Shown in pieces: positions 25,798 to 34,711 of a stretch of 64,000 bases of DNA. The stretch spans positions 248,001 through 312,000 of the forward strand of contig CAVXIC010000013.1 in assembly GCA_963761755.1 (NCBI GenBank), given 5' to 3'. Source of the stretch: CAJXVA01 sp963761755 (GTDB lineage: Bacteria > Myxococcota_A > Polyangia > Nannocystales > Nannocystaceae). Within the stretch, counting starts at the first letter, position 1. Every line of letters starts with the position of its first letter. The notes beneath the pieces are model-generated. The model ran no database searches, had not been told where the DNA came from, and saw nothing but the letters and a program-made list of their open reading frames with translations. The position numbers were made by a program, and so were the translations under genes.

Positions 25798-26127
25798 ATG
25801 GCCGCCGACGTGATGGATGACAACCGCCTCTTCTGCGAGATCGTGGCCGTGCTGATCATCTCGGACGCCCAGGTCACGGACTCGGAGCGGCGATTCTTGG
25901 ATCGCTTGATGAATCGGTATGAGCTCACCGAGCAGGACCGACAGGCCATCTTCAACTCGGTGAACATCGGCGAGTCGGTCGAGTCCCGCCTGCGTCAGCT
26001 CTCTGCGGAGCGTCGACCCGAGCTGCTGGCCGAGCTCGAGGCGGCTGCCGCGGCCGACGGCGAGATCGGACGGACCGAGCAGCAGATCATCGACGAGGTT
26101 CGCGCGGCCATGAAGCACGAACTGTGA
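25798..26127 (+). CDS. TerB-like protein
   Basis: 109 aa from ATG at 25798 (ATG 25813 is an alternative). It is all-helical and acidic with two matching halves: EIVAVLIISDAQVTDSERRF and LLAELEAAAAADGEIGRTE. Each carries the Asp/Glu-rich helix-loop-helix typical of the TerB/DjlA N-terminal family. That family is linked to tellurite resistance clusters and to membrane stress, though most stand-alone members have no known role. No ter genes are adjacent. The stop faces the converging MCE gene only 3 bases away. Confidence 0.7.
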   Translation: MAADVMDDNRLFCEIVAVLIISDAQVTDSERRFLDRLMNRYELTEQDRQAIFNSVNIGESVESRLRQLSAERRPELLAELEAAAAADGEIGRTEQQIIDEVRAAMKHEL

Positions 26128-26130
26128 GCT

Positions 26131-27549
26131 TCACGGCCGGGCCGGTTTCCTGGCGTCGCTCACGGAGATCACCTTCAAACGGCTCTCCAGGTACCAAAGC
26201 GCGGCGGCCCGCAGGGTGTCGTGCTTGGCGAGGCTGCTCAGCAGCAAGCCAAACTCGCGGCCCAGCCGCGCGTCGTTGATCAACAAGCCCAGGGTGCCCT
26301 TGCCGTCGTCGATCGCCGTCGTGATGCCGTCGATGTCCGCGCTGAGATCGGCTCCGTGGTCGAAGATCAGCTCGAGGTCGCGGGTGATGTTGCCGGTGTC
26401 GTCGCGCAAGAACTTGGCGGCCAGGCTCTTGTTGGCGGGATCGTCGAGGTCGCGCATCAGCCGGTCCACGCTCTCGAGTGTTCGCTCGGTGTCGCCCAGC
26501 ACTGGCTCGACGTTGCGGTCGAGGGTGTCGAGCACCTCGTTCGCCTGGGCGGCGGCCAGCTGGAGACCCGAGGAGGTGTGCTCGAGCGCGCCGAGCGTCG
26601 TGCCGATGTCCTTTCGGTACACCGGCGAGCTCAACAGCGCCGGAACCATTCCATCGCCGTAGGCGACGGTGCGGCTGATGACCTCGAGGTTGGCGACCGT
26701 GCCCTTGATGCCACCCATCGTCTCCTCGCTCTTCAGCTCGTCGATGAGGCCCATGATGGCGACGATGCTGCTGTCCGCCTTCTCCATGAAGCTCTCGACG
26801 CGGGTGCGCAGGCGATCGATGTCTTCTCCCAGCGAGGGGCGGGTCTGCACCCGCATGTACGCCAAGCACGCGTCGTAGCTGTAGTCGGGAAGGTCGGGGC
26901 GCTGCAGCGGGCACAGCTCGTCACCGCGACCCAGCGTGATGTTGACCATCATGTCACCCAGGACGCTGTTCGAGGCGACCATCGCCCGAGAGTCGGCGCG
27001 GATGAGGCTGGTGATCTCGGCGGGGACCTCGAGTTGGACGCGGGTGCGGATGTGCTCGACGTTGAAGCGCGCGCAGACCCCCCTGGGCCCGGACCACATC
27101 AGGTGGGCCTCACGGGCGCGCACGCTGCCCGTGAAGCAGATTTCGTCCTGCCCGCAGTCGGCGGTCGAGTCGCAGCGGCCATGCTGGCCCTTGCCCGCGT
27201 ACTTCTCGAGGTCGGCGCACAAGCCGGAGGGGGCGCAGAACAGATCCTGGTCGCAGCTGTCGGTACGCCCCTGACCATAGCGGCCCAGGTCCTCGGAGAG
27301 CGGGTCGCAGGCATAGCGCACCTTGACGAAGTCCACCGACTCCACCGTGCCGACGTCGACGCCGGCGAGCTGGACCGGGCTGCCCTGGCGCAGTCCGGTG
27401 ATGGTGCGGAAGTCGGCGTAGACCTGGACGCGCTCAGCGGTGATCTCTTCGGCGCGTGGAATCAAGAGCAGCGCGAAGAAGCTGATGGCCACCAGCACCA
27501 ACGTGATCATCCCGCGCGTCACGTTGCTGCGCTTGCTCGGGCCGGCCAC
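26131..27549 (-). CDS. MlaD/MCE-family protein with Cys-rich insertion
   Basis: 472 aa from GTG at 27549, chosen because it places one membrane anchor (ITLVLVAISFFALLLI) at residues 15-30. The MCE domain starts with VQVYADFRTITGLRQGSPV and LAGVDVGTVESV, breaks off into about 75 residues with eight or so Cys (for example CDQDLFCAPSGLC, CDSTADCGQDEIC), and resumes with RTRVQLEVPAEI and SNSVLGDMMVNITLG. The C-terminal 250 residues are helical/coiled. MCE proteins carry lipids between membranes with a permease and ATPase, neither of which is adjacent. The disulphide-rich insert within the domain is unusual. Confidence 0.85.
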   Translation of the reverse strand: MAGPSKRSNVTRGMITLVLVAISFFALLLIPRAEEITAERVQVYADFRTITGLRQGSPVQLAGVDVGTVESVDFVKVRYACDPLSEDLGRYGQGRTDSCDQDLFCAPSGLCADLEKYAGKGQHGRCDSTADCGQDEICFTGSVRAREAHLMWSGPRGVCARFNVEHIRTRVQLEVPAEITSLIRADSRAMVASNSVLGDMMVNITLGRGDELCPLQRPDLPDYSYDACLAYMRVQTRPSLGEDIDRLRTRVESFMEKADSSIVAIMGLIDELKSEETMGGIKGTVANLEVISRTVAYGDGMVPALLSSPVYRKDIGTTLGALEHTSSGLQLAAAQANEVLDTLDRNVEPVLGDTERTLESVDRLMRDLDDPANKSLAAKFLRDDTGNITRDLELIFDHGADLSADIDGITTAIDDGKGTLGLLINDARLGREFGLLLSSLAKHDTLRAAALWYLESRLKVISVSDARKPARP

Positions 27550-27689
27550 CGACCGATAGTAACGCGAAGTCGCTCCGGTTTCGCGGAGCGTGGCCGCGCT
27601 GCCGAGCCGAGCCGGCCGCTGGCGGCCGCTTCTCGGCGGAATCGGACGGAATGGCTGGCGGACGGCGCTGACCCCGTCAACCTCGACCC

Positions 27690-29150
27690 ATGATCTGCTC
27701 GATCGACCGGTCCAGCGCCATCGCCTTGCTCGCCCTCCTCGTCGCGTGCGGAGATGCCGCATCGGATGCCGCGACCGACACCGAGGGCGGCGGTACGTCC
27801 GGCGATGGCCCGACCGGCGGCCCGGCAGACTCCGGCGACGAGACCGGCTCCCCCAGCGGTGAGACCACGGATGGACCCGTTCTGGGTGCCGGCAGCTGCG
27901 AGTACACCAACCCCTTCTCTGGAGGGCCCGAGTGTCGGGACTACATCGGCGCTGGATGGGACGGGGCCAGCGTGCAGGCGGACTGCGACGCGCAGATGGG
28001 CACCGCGATCCTGGATGCAGCCTGCGAGACCGACGGCGTGCTCGGCCGCTGCATCCTCGATGGGGGCACGGATCTCGAGGTGCAGATCGTCTCCTACGGT
28101 GAGGACGCGGGTTCGTGTGGGATCACCCAGACCGGCTGCGAGACCTTCGGCGGCGGGACGTGGGAGCCCGACGCCGTGTGTGCCGATGACGACACCGGCG
28201 GCGGCGGCGTGTCCAACCCGTTCATTCAGCCGACGCTCGAGTGCCGAGACCCCGTCGATGGCGAGGCCGCCGGGAGTGGCCCCGACGGACAGGTGTGCAC
28301 GTGGCAGCTCATCTCCGCTTCGACCGAAGAAGGGCGCCGCTACGAGGACTATGCAGACTGCGACGTCGTCTACACGCAGCGCCCCTACTACGCAGCGCCC
28401 GGCAACGACCAGACGGACGATCCGCGGATGGACGACCCCGCCTATACCGCCGAGCTCGACTGGGTGAAGGCGCAGATCGAGGCGAGCGCGTGCGCGTGCT
28501 GCCACTCCGACATCGCGCCGGCAGGCTCGTCGAACTGGACGGTCGACGCCGAGGGCAACTGGGTCGGGACCTTCGATGATACGGGCCTGGCCTTCAGCGC
28601 CGGGTGGATCGACTCCACCTCGTTCGGCACCTTCCCACCACAGGACAACAACGGGTTCGACCGCCGCTACGGCGTCCCCTCCACCGACCCCGAGCGCATG
28701 CGCGACTTCTTCTTGGGTGAGCTCGAGCATCGCGGCCTCCAGGAGGCGGACTTCGCCGGCGATCCGGCATTCGGAGGCCCGTTGTACGACCAGCTCGTCT
28801 ACGAGCCGTCGCGCTGTGAGGACGGAGAAGGCGTTGCTCGGGACGGAAGGGTCGACTGGGACGGCGACGGCGCGCGCTATGTCTACATCCTGGAGGCCGA
28901 CGCGGCGAACCCGACGGTCCCCCCCAATCTCGACCTCCCCGAGGGAACCCTGTGGCGCATCGACGTGCCGTGGGACGAGGAGGAGATCATCGGCGCCGGG
29001 AGCTTGCGCTATGGCGAGGTCCCTACGATCGCCAACCAGCGCCTGCCCGAGCAGGGAGCGCCTGCGACGCTGACCCCCGGGGAGGACTACTACCTCTATG
29101 TGCTGGCAGACGTCGCGATCCCGATCACGCGCTGCATCTTCACCTACTGA
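27690..29150 (+). CDS. Lipoprotein with a single CxxCH motif
   Basis: 486 aa. The lipobox is ALLVAC, followed by a Gly/Thr/Asp/Ser linker to about 66. The mature region is acidic and Cys-rich, with two short related segments: YTNPFSGGPECRDY near 72 and SNPFIQPTLECRDP near 175. At 268-272 the sequence reads CACCH, which fits the haem c attachment motif CxxCH. A single such site with an unmatched fold does not prove haem binding. The gene shares a short divergent region with the MCE gene, and a kinase gene starts 17 bases after its stop. Confidence 0.8.
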   Translation: MICSIDRSSAIALLALLVACGDAASDAATDTEGGGTSGDGPTGGPADSGDETGSPSGETTDGPVLGAGSCEYTNPFSGGPECRDYIGAGWDGASVQADCDAQMGTAILDAACETDGVLGRCILDGGTDLEVQIVSYGEDAGSCGITQTGCETFGGGTWEPDAVCADDDTGGGGVSNPFIQPTLECRDPVDGEAAGSGPDGQVCTWQLISASTEEGRRYEDYADCDVVYTQRPYYAAPGNDQTDDPRMDDPAYTAELDWVKAQIEASACACCHSDIAPAGSSNWTVDAEGNWVGTFDDTGLAFSAGWIDSTSFGTFPPQDNNGFDRRYGVPSTDPERMRDFFLGELEHRGLQEADFAGDPAFGGPLYDQLVYEPSRCEDGEGVARDGRVDWDGDGARYVYILEADAANPTVPPNLDLPEGTLWRIDVPWDEEEIIGAGSLRYGEVPTIANQRLPEQGAPATLTPGEDYYLYVLADVAIPITRCIFTY

Positions 29151-29167
29151 GCGTGTAGGCTTTCGAG

Positions 29168-31102
29168 GTGACGGATCCGCACGCGGTTCCGCCCTCCGAG
29201 GCGCCGACGATTCACCCAGGGGAGGGCCCGCCCGACTGGCGCCCCCACGTGTCGACGCTGCCGCACGGCACGGCCCAGACCGCTCCGGGCGCGTCGAGCC
29301 TGGCGACTGGGCAGCCCCAAGCCGCTGGCATTTGGCTGCAGCCCGGGAGCGTGGTCGGTGGCTCGTTCCGCGTCGAGCGGGAGCTGGGTCGCGGAGCGAT
29401 GGGCGTCGTCGTGCTCGCCACCCACCTCGCGCTGGACCGAAAGGTCGCGCTGAAGGTCCATCAGGCGCAAAACCCCGAGGACACCGCGCGCCTGGCTCGC
29501 GAGGCCAAGGCGCTGGCCAAGGTTCGCCACCCCAACGTGGTGGGCATCTACGACGTGCGGGAGTCGGACGGGATCCTGTTCATCGCGATGGAATACATCG
29601 AGGGGTACAGCGCGCGCCGCTGGCTGGCCAGCACGGGCATCTCCTGGCGCGGTCGCCTCGACGTCTGCATGCAGGCCGCGGGAGGTCTCGCGGCAGCCCA
29701 CGAGGCAGGGCTCGTGCACCGCGACTTCAAGCCCGAGAACATTCTGATCGGTGCCGATGGTCGCGTCTTGGTCGCGGACTTCGGGTTGGCGCGGGCGCCG
29801 GGCGCGGCGCCGATCGATCCGGCGACGCCGAGTCCTGGGGTCGATGCGCAGTTGACCGCCATCGGCGCGGTGACCGGAACCCCCGCGTACATGTCCCCAG
29901 AGCAGTGGTCCGGCGGACCCGTCGATGCGCGCAGCGATGTGTTTGCGCTCAGCGTCGTCGTGTATGAGGCGCTGTACGGTCGTCGTCCTTTTGCCGGCAC
30001 GCATCCCGCGGAGCTCCTTCGGGCGATCACCGGCGGGCAGATTCAGCCACCTCCCGAGGGCATCGACGTCCCCAAGGAGGTGTTCGGTGTCTTGCGACAG
30101 GGCATGGCCGTCGACCCCGGCCGACGCCTTGCCTCGGTCGGTGAGCTCCAGCGCGCGCTCCGTGGGGCGATCACGGCCCCAGGCCGGGCGGGCGTTGCAC
30201 TCGCGGTCGGCCTGGCGGTGGTGGTGTTCGCGGGCATTGGCGGGGCCGCCTGGGCGCTCAAGACCTCGGGCAGCGCCGACCAGAGGGCTTCAGCGCTCGT
30301 GGCGGACGCCGTGGTGGAGGCCGGCCCGACGCCGTCAGCCCGGCGACCTCCGGTGGCCATCGTGCCCAAGTCCGCGCCTCCGGCGGCAGCGGTCGAAGGT
30401 TCGAACGCCGAGCCCGAGCCCGAGCCCGAGGATGCCATCCCCGCCCAGGACGAGATCGAGGACCTCGAAGCGAAGCTCGAGGACCTCAGCGAGCGGTACC
30501 GGCAGGGGGAAGTGCGTCCGCAAGACGTCATCGCGGCGGTCCAAGCTGTTCACGCCGCTCGGCGTCGAGTTCGCGACGAGCCCTACGTCCTGACGCCCTG
30601 GGATGGTCGGTCGACGTTCACGTGTGGTCTGGGCCAGCGGGTGGAGATCCGGGACGTGCAGGCCTCACTCACCAGGGGACCTGCCATCGAAATGTCGATG
30701 GGGTGCGGACTCAAGCTGGTCAACGTCGACATCACCGCCCCCATCGCGATCAAGGGCATGTCTGGAGATCGCCTGATCATCCGAGGTGGTCGCTTTGACG
30801 TGTCCTCGAGGGGCATCGAGCTTGGAACGGTGTCGATCGACATTCGCGACCTCGTGATCGAGGGCAACGCGTCGGTGGCCGCCGACTTCGGCATGCACAC
30901 CGTAGGGACGATCTCCGGATCCTCGTTCCAAGGCCTCACCGCGCTGCGTGTCGGCATGCATGGCGTGGTCGAGGTCCAGGGGGGGACGATGAAGGGACAG
31001 ACCGCCGTCGACGCGCAGATGCATGCGTCCGTGCTGACCCACGACGTGGCGATCGAGGGCAAGGTGAAGACCGGGATCCGGGCCCAGGTCGCGCGTCGCT
31101 GA
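29168..31102 (+). CDS. Membrane Ser/Thr protein kinase with repetitive beta-helix-like sensor domain
   Basis: 644 aa from GTG at 29168. The kinase domain spans about 63-330: Gly loop GRGAMGVV (74-81), K96, HRDFKPENIL (D186) and DFG at 204-206. One membrane segment follows (about 350-373), then a Pro/Ala and Glu/Pro linker (EPEPEPEDA), a coiled coil, and an extracytoplasmic C-terminus (about 490-644). That C-terminus has regularly spaced short repeats such as IKGMSGDRLIIRGGRF and ISGSSFQGLTALRVGMHG, suggesting a right-handed beta-helix or solenoid. Such a fold could bind polysaccharide or a surface partner. The kinase is probably cytoplasmic with this domain in the periplasm. Confidence 0.9.
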   Translation: MTDPHAVPPSEAPTIHPGEGPPDWRPHVSTLPHGTAQTAPGASSLATGQPQAAGIWLQPGSVVGGSFRVERELGRGAMGVVVLATHLALDRKVALKVHQAQNPEDTARLAREAKALAKVRHPNVVGIYDVRESDGILFIAMEYIEGYSARRWLASTGISWRGRLDVCMQAAGGLAAAHEAGLVHRDFKPENILIGADGRVLVADFGLARAPGAAPIDPATPSPGVDAQLTAIGAVTGTPAYMSPEQWSGGPVDARSDVFALSVVVYEALYGRRPFAGTHPAELLRAITGGQIQPPPEGIDVPKEVFGVLRQGMAVDPGRRLASVGELQRALRGAITAPGRAGVALAVGLAVVVFAGIGGAAWALKTSGSADQRASALVADAVVEAGPTPSARRPPVAIVPKSAPPAAAVEGSNAEPEPEPEDAIPAQDEIEDLEAKLEDLSERYRQGEVRPQDVIAAVQAVHAARRRVRDEPYVLTPWDGRSTFTCGLGQRVEIRDVQASLTRGPAIEMSMGCGLKLVNVDITAPIAIKGMSGDRLIIRGGRFDVSSRGIELGTVSIDIRDLVIEGNASVAADFGMHTVGTISGSSFQGLTALRVGMHGVVEVQGGTMKGQTAVDAQMHASVLTHDVAIEGKVKTGIRAQVARR

Positions 31103-31144
31103 TGCCTGCGACATGCTGCTCCACGTCGCTGGGCTCACGGCTCG

Positions 31145-31366
31145 TCAGGAGTTGTCGACGAGGATCGATTTGCCGCGAACGATCGCGGCGACATACTCAT
31201 CCTTGGCCTCTCCGGCGAACAAGGTGATCCCTCCGTTCTCGCCGGTCCCGTAGTAGCGAGCGTGAAGTCGGTGGGGTGCGGCGGTGAGCTCGTTGTTGAT
31301 GAACGCAGGGATGTGCTCTTTGGCGACGATGTCTCCCTTCACCTCGTACTCGATCTCCACCGGCAT
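31145..31366 (-). CDS. Small hypothetical protein
   Basis: 73 aa from ATG at 31366, starting MPVEIEYEVKGDIVAKEH and containing HRLHARYYGTGENGGITLF. It has balanced composition and looks like a genuine small globular protein, but I recognise no family. It lies convergent with the kinase and downstream of a degraded LytTR region. The 5' extension of the same frame is Arg/Ala-rich and ends at a TGA, so it could also be the tail of a truncated gene. Confidence 0.5.
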   Translation of the reverse strand: MPVEIEYEVKGDIVAKEHIPAFINNELTAAPHRLHARYYGTGENGGITLFAGEAKDEYVAAIVRGKSILVDNS

Positions 31367-31435
31367 CAACAGATCGGTGGCGAGCGTGCAATGGATGAGC
31401 GCACCTCGGGTTGCTCTTGAAGCCCTCTTGTCGGC

Positions 31436-31581
31436 TCACTCGCGCAGTCGCTTCTCGAGCCCGGGCAGCGCGCGGCGGCTCACCGGAACCTGGGACCCGT
31501 CCCGGAGCTCCAGGCTGCTCTCGCCGCCACCCAAGTGCACGGCGACGACCGCACCGAGGTTGACCAGCTCCGATGCGCGGC
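31436..31581 (-). pseudogene. LytTR DNA-binding domain fragment
   Basis: About 48 codons in the third minus-strand frame read RASELVNLGAVVAVHLGGG, then LELRDGSQVPVSRR, then LPGLEKRLRE and a stop. This is the C-terminal half of a LytTR domain (the SxLVNL and GxxxPVSR core). There is no start or receiver domain. It joins directly to membrane-protein sequence in another frame at 31580-31600, so it looks like a deletion remnant of a LytR/AlgR-type regulator. Confidence 0.6.
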
Positions 31582-31781
31582 AGGACGGTCCCGAACGCGA
31601 ACCCGGCGAGCGTGCCGATGGAGACCGAGAACGTGAGGTTGGTCGCCAGCGTGATGAGGAGATCGGTCCACGTACACTTCGGTCCGATCATGAACACCGC
31701 CAGGCCGCCGGCGATCGCCACGTGCACGCCTGCTGCGGTGAGCAACGCTCGCGTCCAGGGGCGGCGCGCTTCAGGCGGCAT
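31579..31781 (-). pseudogene. Two-helix membrane fragment, LytS-like
   Basis: From ATG at 31781 (MPPEARRPWTRALLTAAG) the frame gives two hydrophobic segments, AGVHVAIAGGLAVFMIG and TLATNLTFSVSIGTLAGFAF. It then runs into Arg-rich nonsense where the LytTR fragment begins in a different frame. The second segment resembles the last membrane helix of LytS-type histidine kinases. A deletion fusing a sensor N-terminus to a regulator C-terminus would explain both pieces. Nothing else was recognised in 31782-32003. Confidence 0.45.
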
Positions 31782-32003
31782 CGAGCACCATCTTGCAGAT
31801 GCTCGAACGCCAGGTCCAGGCCGAGGCGCGAACGCGCACGCCGTTGAGAGCGCCAGATCTCGCCATGGTCGAAGCGTGAGGTCTCTGAGGCGCCGTTTCG
31901 TCCTGCCTGCGACCAACGGCCGGGTGCTCCGATGAGCGGTGCGGACGGTCGCGTGGGCGGCTGTTGCAAGATCGCGACCTTCGGCGCAGTCTTCGCCCGA
32001 CCG

Positions 32004-33371
32004 ATGGAGTCCATCAACCCGGCGACTGGCGCGACCCTCCGTTCCTATCCCGAGCACGAGGACACACAGGTGGATGCCTGTGTGGCTGGCGCTCGTCGAG
32101 CAGCCACGGCGTGGGCGGAGCTCTCGTTCGAAGAGCGCGCGGTGGTGCTCGAGGCCGCGGCAGACCGACTCGAGGCCCAGCGCGATGGTCTCGCCGCGAC
32201 GGTGGTCGAGGAGATGGGCAAACCGGTCACGCAGGCGCTGGCCGAGATCGACAAGTGTGTCGCCGTCTGCCGCTACTTTGCGCGACAAACCGCGGACTTG
32301 CTCGCCGACGAGCCGATCGAGGTCGATCCCGGCGCGAACGCATACGTGACCTATCGGCCCCTGGGCGTCGTCCTCGCGATCCTTCCCTGGAACTTTCCGC
32401 TGTGGCAGGCGTTCCGGTTGTTGGCGCCCGCGCTGATGGCGGGCAACGGCGTGATCATCAAGCCTGCCCTGACCGTGATGGGCTGCGCGCTCGCGGTCGA
32501 GGCTCTCCTGCGCGATGCGGGCCTGCCCGACGGTTTGGTGCCGGTGGTCGGGGTCGCCAACGAAGGTGTCGAAAGGATCATTCGGGATCCACGGGTGGAC
32601 GCCGTCATGCTCACGGGCAGCGACGGCGCGGGCCGAGCCGTCGCGTCGATCGCCGGAAGCGAGCTCAAGAAGGTGGTGCTCGAGCTCGGCGGCAGCGACC
32701 CCTACGTCGTGCTCGCCGATGCCGACCTCGACCAGGCGGTCACCGCGACCGTTCGAAGCCGCCTCAACAACGGCGGACAGAGCTGCATCGGTGCCAAGCG
32801 GATCATCGTGGAGGCGCCGGTCGCCGAGGCCTTTGCAGAGAAGCTTCGGACGCGTCTGTGCGCGGTGGAGCTCGGAGACCCCGCCGACCCCGAGACCGAG
32901 CTGGGGCCGATGGCGCGCGAGGACCTGCGCGACACCGTGCACGATCAAGTCCAGCGCTGCGTTCGCGATGGAGCACGACTGGAGCTGGGCGGCGAGGTCC
33001 CCGACCAGCCGGGCTTCTGGTATCCGCTCACGCTGCTCACGGGGGTCACGCCCGACTCGCCCGCCTTCACCGAAGAGCTCTTTGGCCCGGTCTTCACGCT
33101 CTGCGAGGCTCGAGACGAGACGCACGCGCTGGAGCTCGCCAACGCGAGCGACTTTGGGCTCGGAGCGGCCGTCTTCACGAGCAACGTCGCGCGCGGGCGC
33201 ATGCTGGCCGAGCGGCGGCTCCACGCGGGCTCCTGCTTCGTCAACGCGTTCGTGCGCTCGGATCCCCGGCTCCCCTTCGGCGGCGTCAAGAAGTCTGGGT
33301 ATGGCCGGGAGCTCTCCCGGCACGGCCTGCTCGAGTTCGTCAACGTCAAGACCGTCTGGGCCCAGGGGTGA
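32004..33371 (+). CDS. NAD(P)-dependent aldehyde dehydrogenase (succinate-semialdehyde type)
   Basis: 455 aa from ATG at 32004 (MESINPATG, the usual opening). ATG 31932 would add a stretch that is not family-like. Conserved elements: PLGVVLAILPWNFPLWQAFR (119-138), NGVIIKPA, the Rossmann LTGSDGAGRAVA, the general-base Glu in VVLELGGSDPYVV (E227), the nucleophile in NNGGQSCIGAKR (C261), and ELFGPVF. It is closest in feel to the GabD/YneI group that oxidises succinate semialdehyde. No GABA or related genes are adjacent, so the physiological aldehyde is uncertain. Confidence 0.9.
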   Translation: MESINPATGATLRSYPEHEDTQVDACVAGARRAATAWAELSFEERAVVLEAAADRLEAQRDGLAATVVEEMGKPVTQALAEIDKCVAVCRYFARQTADLLADEPIEVDPGANAYVTYRPLGVVLAILPWNFPLWQAFRLLAPALMAGNGVIIKPALTVMGCALAVEALLRDAGLPDGLVPVVGVANEGVERIIRDPRVDAVMLTGSDGAGRAVASIAGSELKKVVLELGGSDPYVVLADADLDQAVTATVRSRLNNGGQSCIGAKRIIVEAPVAEAFAEKLRTRLCAVELGDPADPETELGPMAREDLRDTVHDQVQRCVRDGARLELGGEVPDQPGFWYPLTLLTGVTPDSPAFTEELFGPVFTLCEARDETHALELANASDFGLGAAVFTSNVARGRMLAERRLHAGSCFVNAFVRSDPRLPFGGVKKSGYGRELSRHGLLEFVNVKTVWAQG

Positions 33372-33461
33372 CGTGCCGTCCCGGGTCGCAGCGGTCCAAC
33401 CGGCTCGGTTGCGGGCGCCGCGACTGGCGAAACGGCGGCTGGTCCCTCAGTCTTGAGTGCG

Positions 33462-33950
33462 ATGGGCGAGGACCTCAGCCGATTCCACGGAGACAACGTC
33501 GAGCTACCAGCCCGTAGCTCGCCGTACGGCGCGAGTCGCCTCGCTCCGGCGATCGACATCGTCGACGCCGCCAAGCAGATCGCGGAGGCCGACCGAGTCA
33601 TCGGAACGGTCGTCAACGCCAAGCTGGAGGTGATTGCCCAGCAGATCCGCCACCTGCAGGACCAGGCCCGCGAAGTGCTCCAGCAGGCGATGGATGCCGC
33701 CGAGCTCCATCGCGCGCGCTGCCGCTTTCAAAAGAAGGTGGGGGCGACCTACTTCCTGTACCGCCAGGCCGGCGGGGGCGAGCCGTACTTCTCGATGCTC
33801 AGCCCCAAGGACTGGAACGGCGCACCCCCGCACGCGTTCGTCGGCGCGTACCGCCTCGAGGCCGACATGAGCTGGTCACCGGCGGAGCAGGCGAAGCCCC
33901 CGACCCAGGAGATGCTGCTCGCGCTCGCGGGCGTCTCCGTCGAGCGCTGA
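33462..33950 (+). CDS. DUF2452 protein
   Basis: 162 aa from ATG at 33462. Residues 25-80 form a long helix (AIDIVDAAKQIAEADRVIG, then AQQIRHLQDQAREVLQQAM). A conserved small domain follows with FQKKVGATYFLYR, GGGEPYFSMLSPKDWNG and FVGAYRLEADMSW. This matches DUF2452, a small family without known function, where a helical segment precedes an aromatic-rich C-terminal half. It lies between the aldehyde dehydrogenase and the ribosomal protein operon and shows no specific link to either. Confidence 0.75.
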   Translation: MGEDLSRFHGDNVELPARSSPYGASRLAPAIDIVDAAKQIAEADRVIGTVVNAKLEVIAQQIRHLQDQAREVLQQAMDAAELHRARCRFQKKVGATYFLYRQAGGGEPYFSMLSPKDWNGAPPHAFVGAYRLEADMSWSPAEQAKPPTQEMLLALAGVSVER

Positions 33951-34126
33951 CCTGCGCTCCTCGCGCGTGCGTTGCCTCTCTTGCGATGCTCGGGCTGGTG
34001 GGTTCAGGCCCCCGCTGGCGGGCAAACGTCTTGCGATCCGGCCGGGGATCCGATAAGTCCCGCTCCCTTCCTTGTTCTCACCATGGTGGTGGGGGCCAGA
34101 AGTCCGAAAGGGAGAATCAAAGAACC

Positions 34127-34708
34127 ATGGCAAATGCTGCAGCCGCTGGCGTCGTCACATCCGTCGCTTCCCGGCAAAACACTCAACGCGAGTACGAGAC
34201 GGTCACCATCCTCCGTCCCGACACTGGCAAACCTCAAATCAAGGCCCTGATCGAGCGCGTTCAAGGTGTCGTTGCCAAGCAAAAAGGCGGCCTCATCAAG
34301 ATCGACAGCTGGGGCATGCGCGTGCTCGCGTATCCCGTCGCGCACCAGCGCAAGGGTATCTACCTCTACTGGCGCTTCCTCGGAGGTTCCGACATGGTGG
34401 CCGAGGTCGAGCGAAACCTTCGCCTCTCCGACCGGGTGATGCGCTTTTACTCGATCCGCGTCGACGACGACGTCGATCCCGATGCGCGTCCGTCCGAAGT
34501 GACCGACGAGCTGCTCGACACCGTGTCCGAACCCGGACCCGACCCCGACGAGATCGCCCGCCAGGCCGCCGAGCAAGAAGCGGCACGCAAGGCCGCTGAA
34601 GCAGCCGCTGCCGAGGCCGAGCGCGCCGAGCGAGCCGCATCCGACGACGCAGCCGCTTCATCGGCCGCCGCGCAGTCTGCCGACACCAAAACCGAGGAAG
34701 AGGGCTGA
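34127..34708 (+). CDS. rpsF: 30S ribosomal protein S6
   Basis: 193 aa from ATG at 34127, with GGGAGAATCAAAGAA upstream. Residues 20-120 are typical S6: YETVTILRPD, GGLIKIDSWGMRVLAYPV, KGIYLYWRFLGGSDMVAEVE and DRVMRFYSIRVDDD. Bacterial S6 is usually 95-135 aa. Here an extra tail of about 65 residues, very rich in Ala and Glu (for example EQEAARKAAEAAAAEAE), extends the C-terminus; its helical, acidic nature recalls the Glu tail on E. coli S6. First gene of rpsF-rpsR-rplI. Confidence 0.97.
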   Translation: MANAAAAGVVTSVASRQNTQREYETVTILRPDTGKPQIKALIERVQGVVAKQKGGLIKIDSWGMRVLAYPVAHQRKGIYLYWRFLGGSDMVAEVERNLRLSDRVMRFYSIRVDDDVDPDARPSEVTDELLDTVSEPGPDPDEIARQAAEQEAARKAAEAAAAEAERAERAASDDAAASSAAAQSADTKTEEEG

Positions 34709-34711
34709 GCC

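Noticed and set aside
26221..27693. 490-codon plus-strand frame
   Set aside because: Antisense to the MCE gene; composition typical of a reverse shadow.
31964..33517. 517-codon plus-strand frame overlapping the aldehyde dehydrogenase
   Set aside because: The dehydrogenase frame has the catalytic motifs; this one is Arg/Gly-rich.
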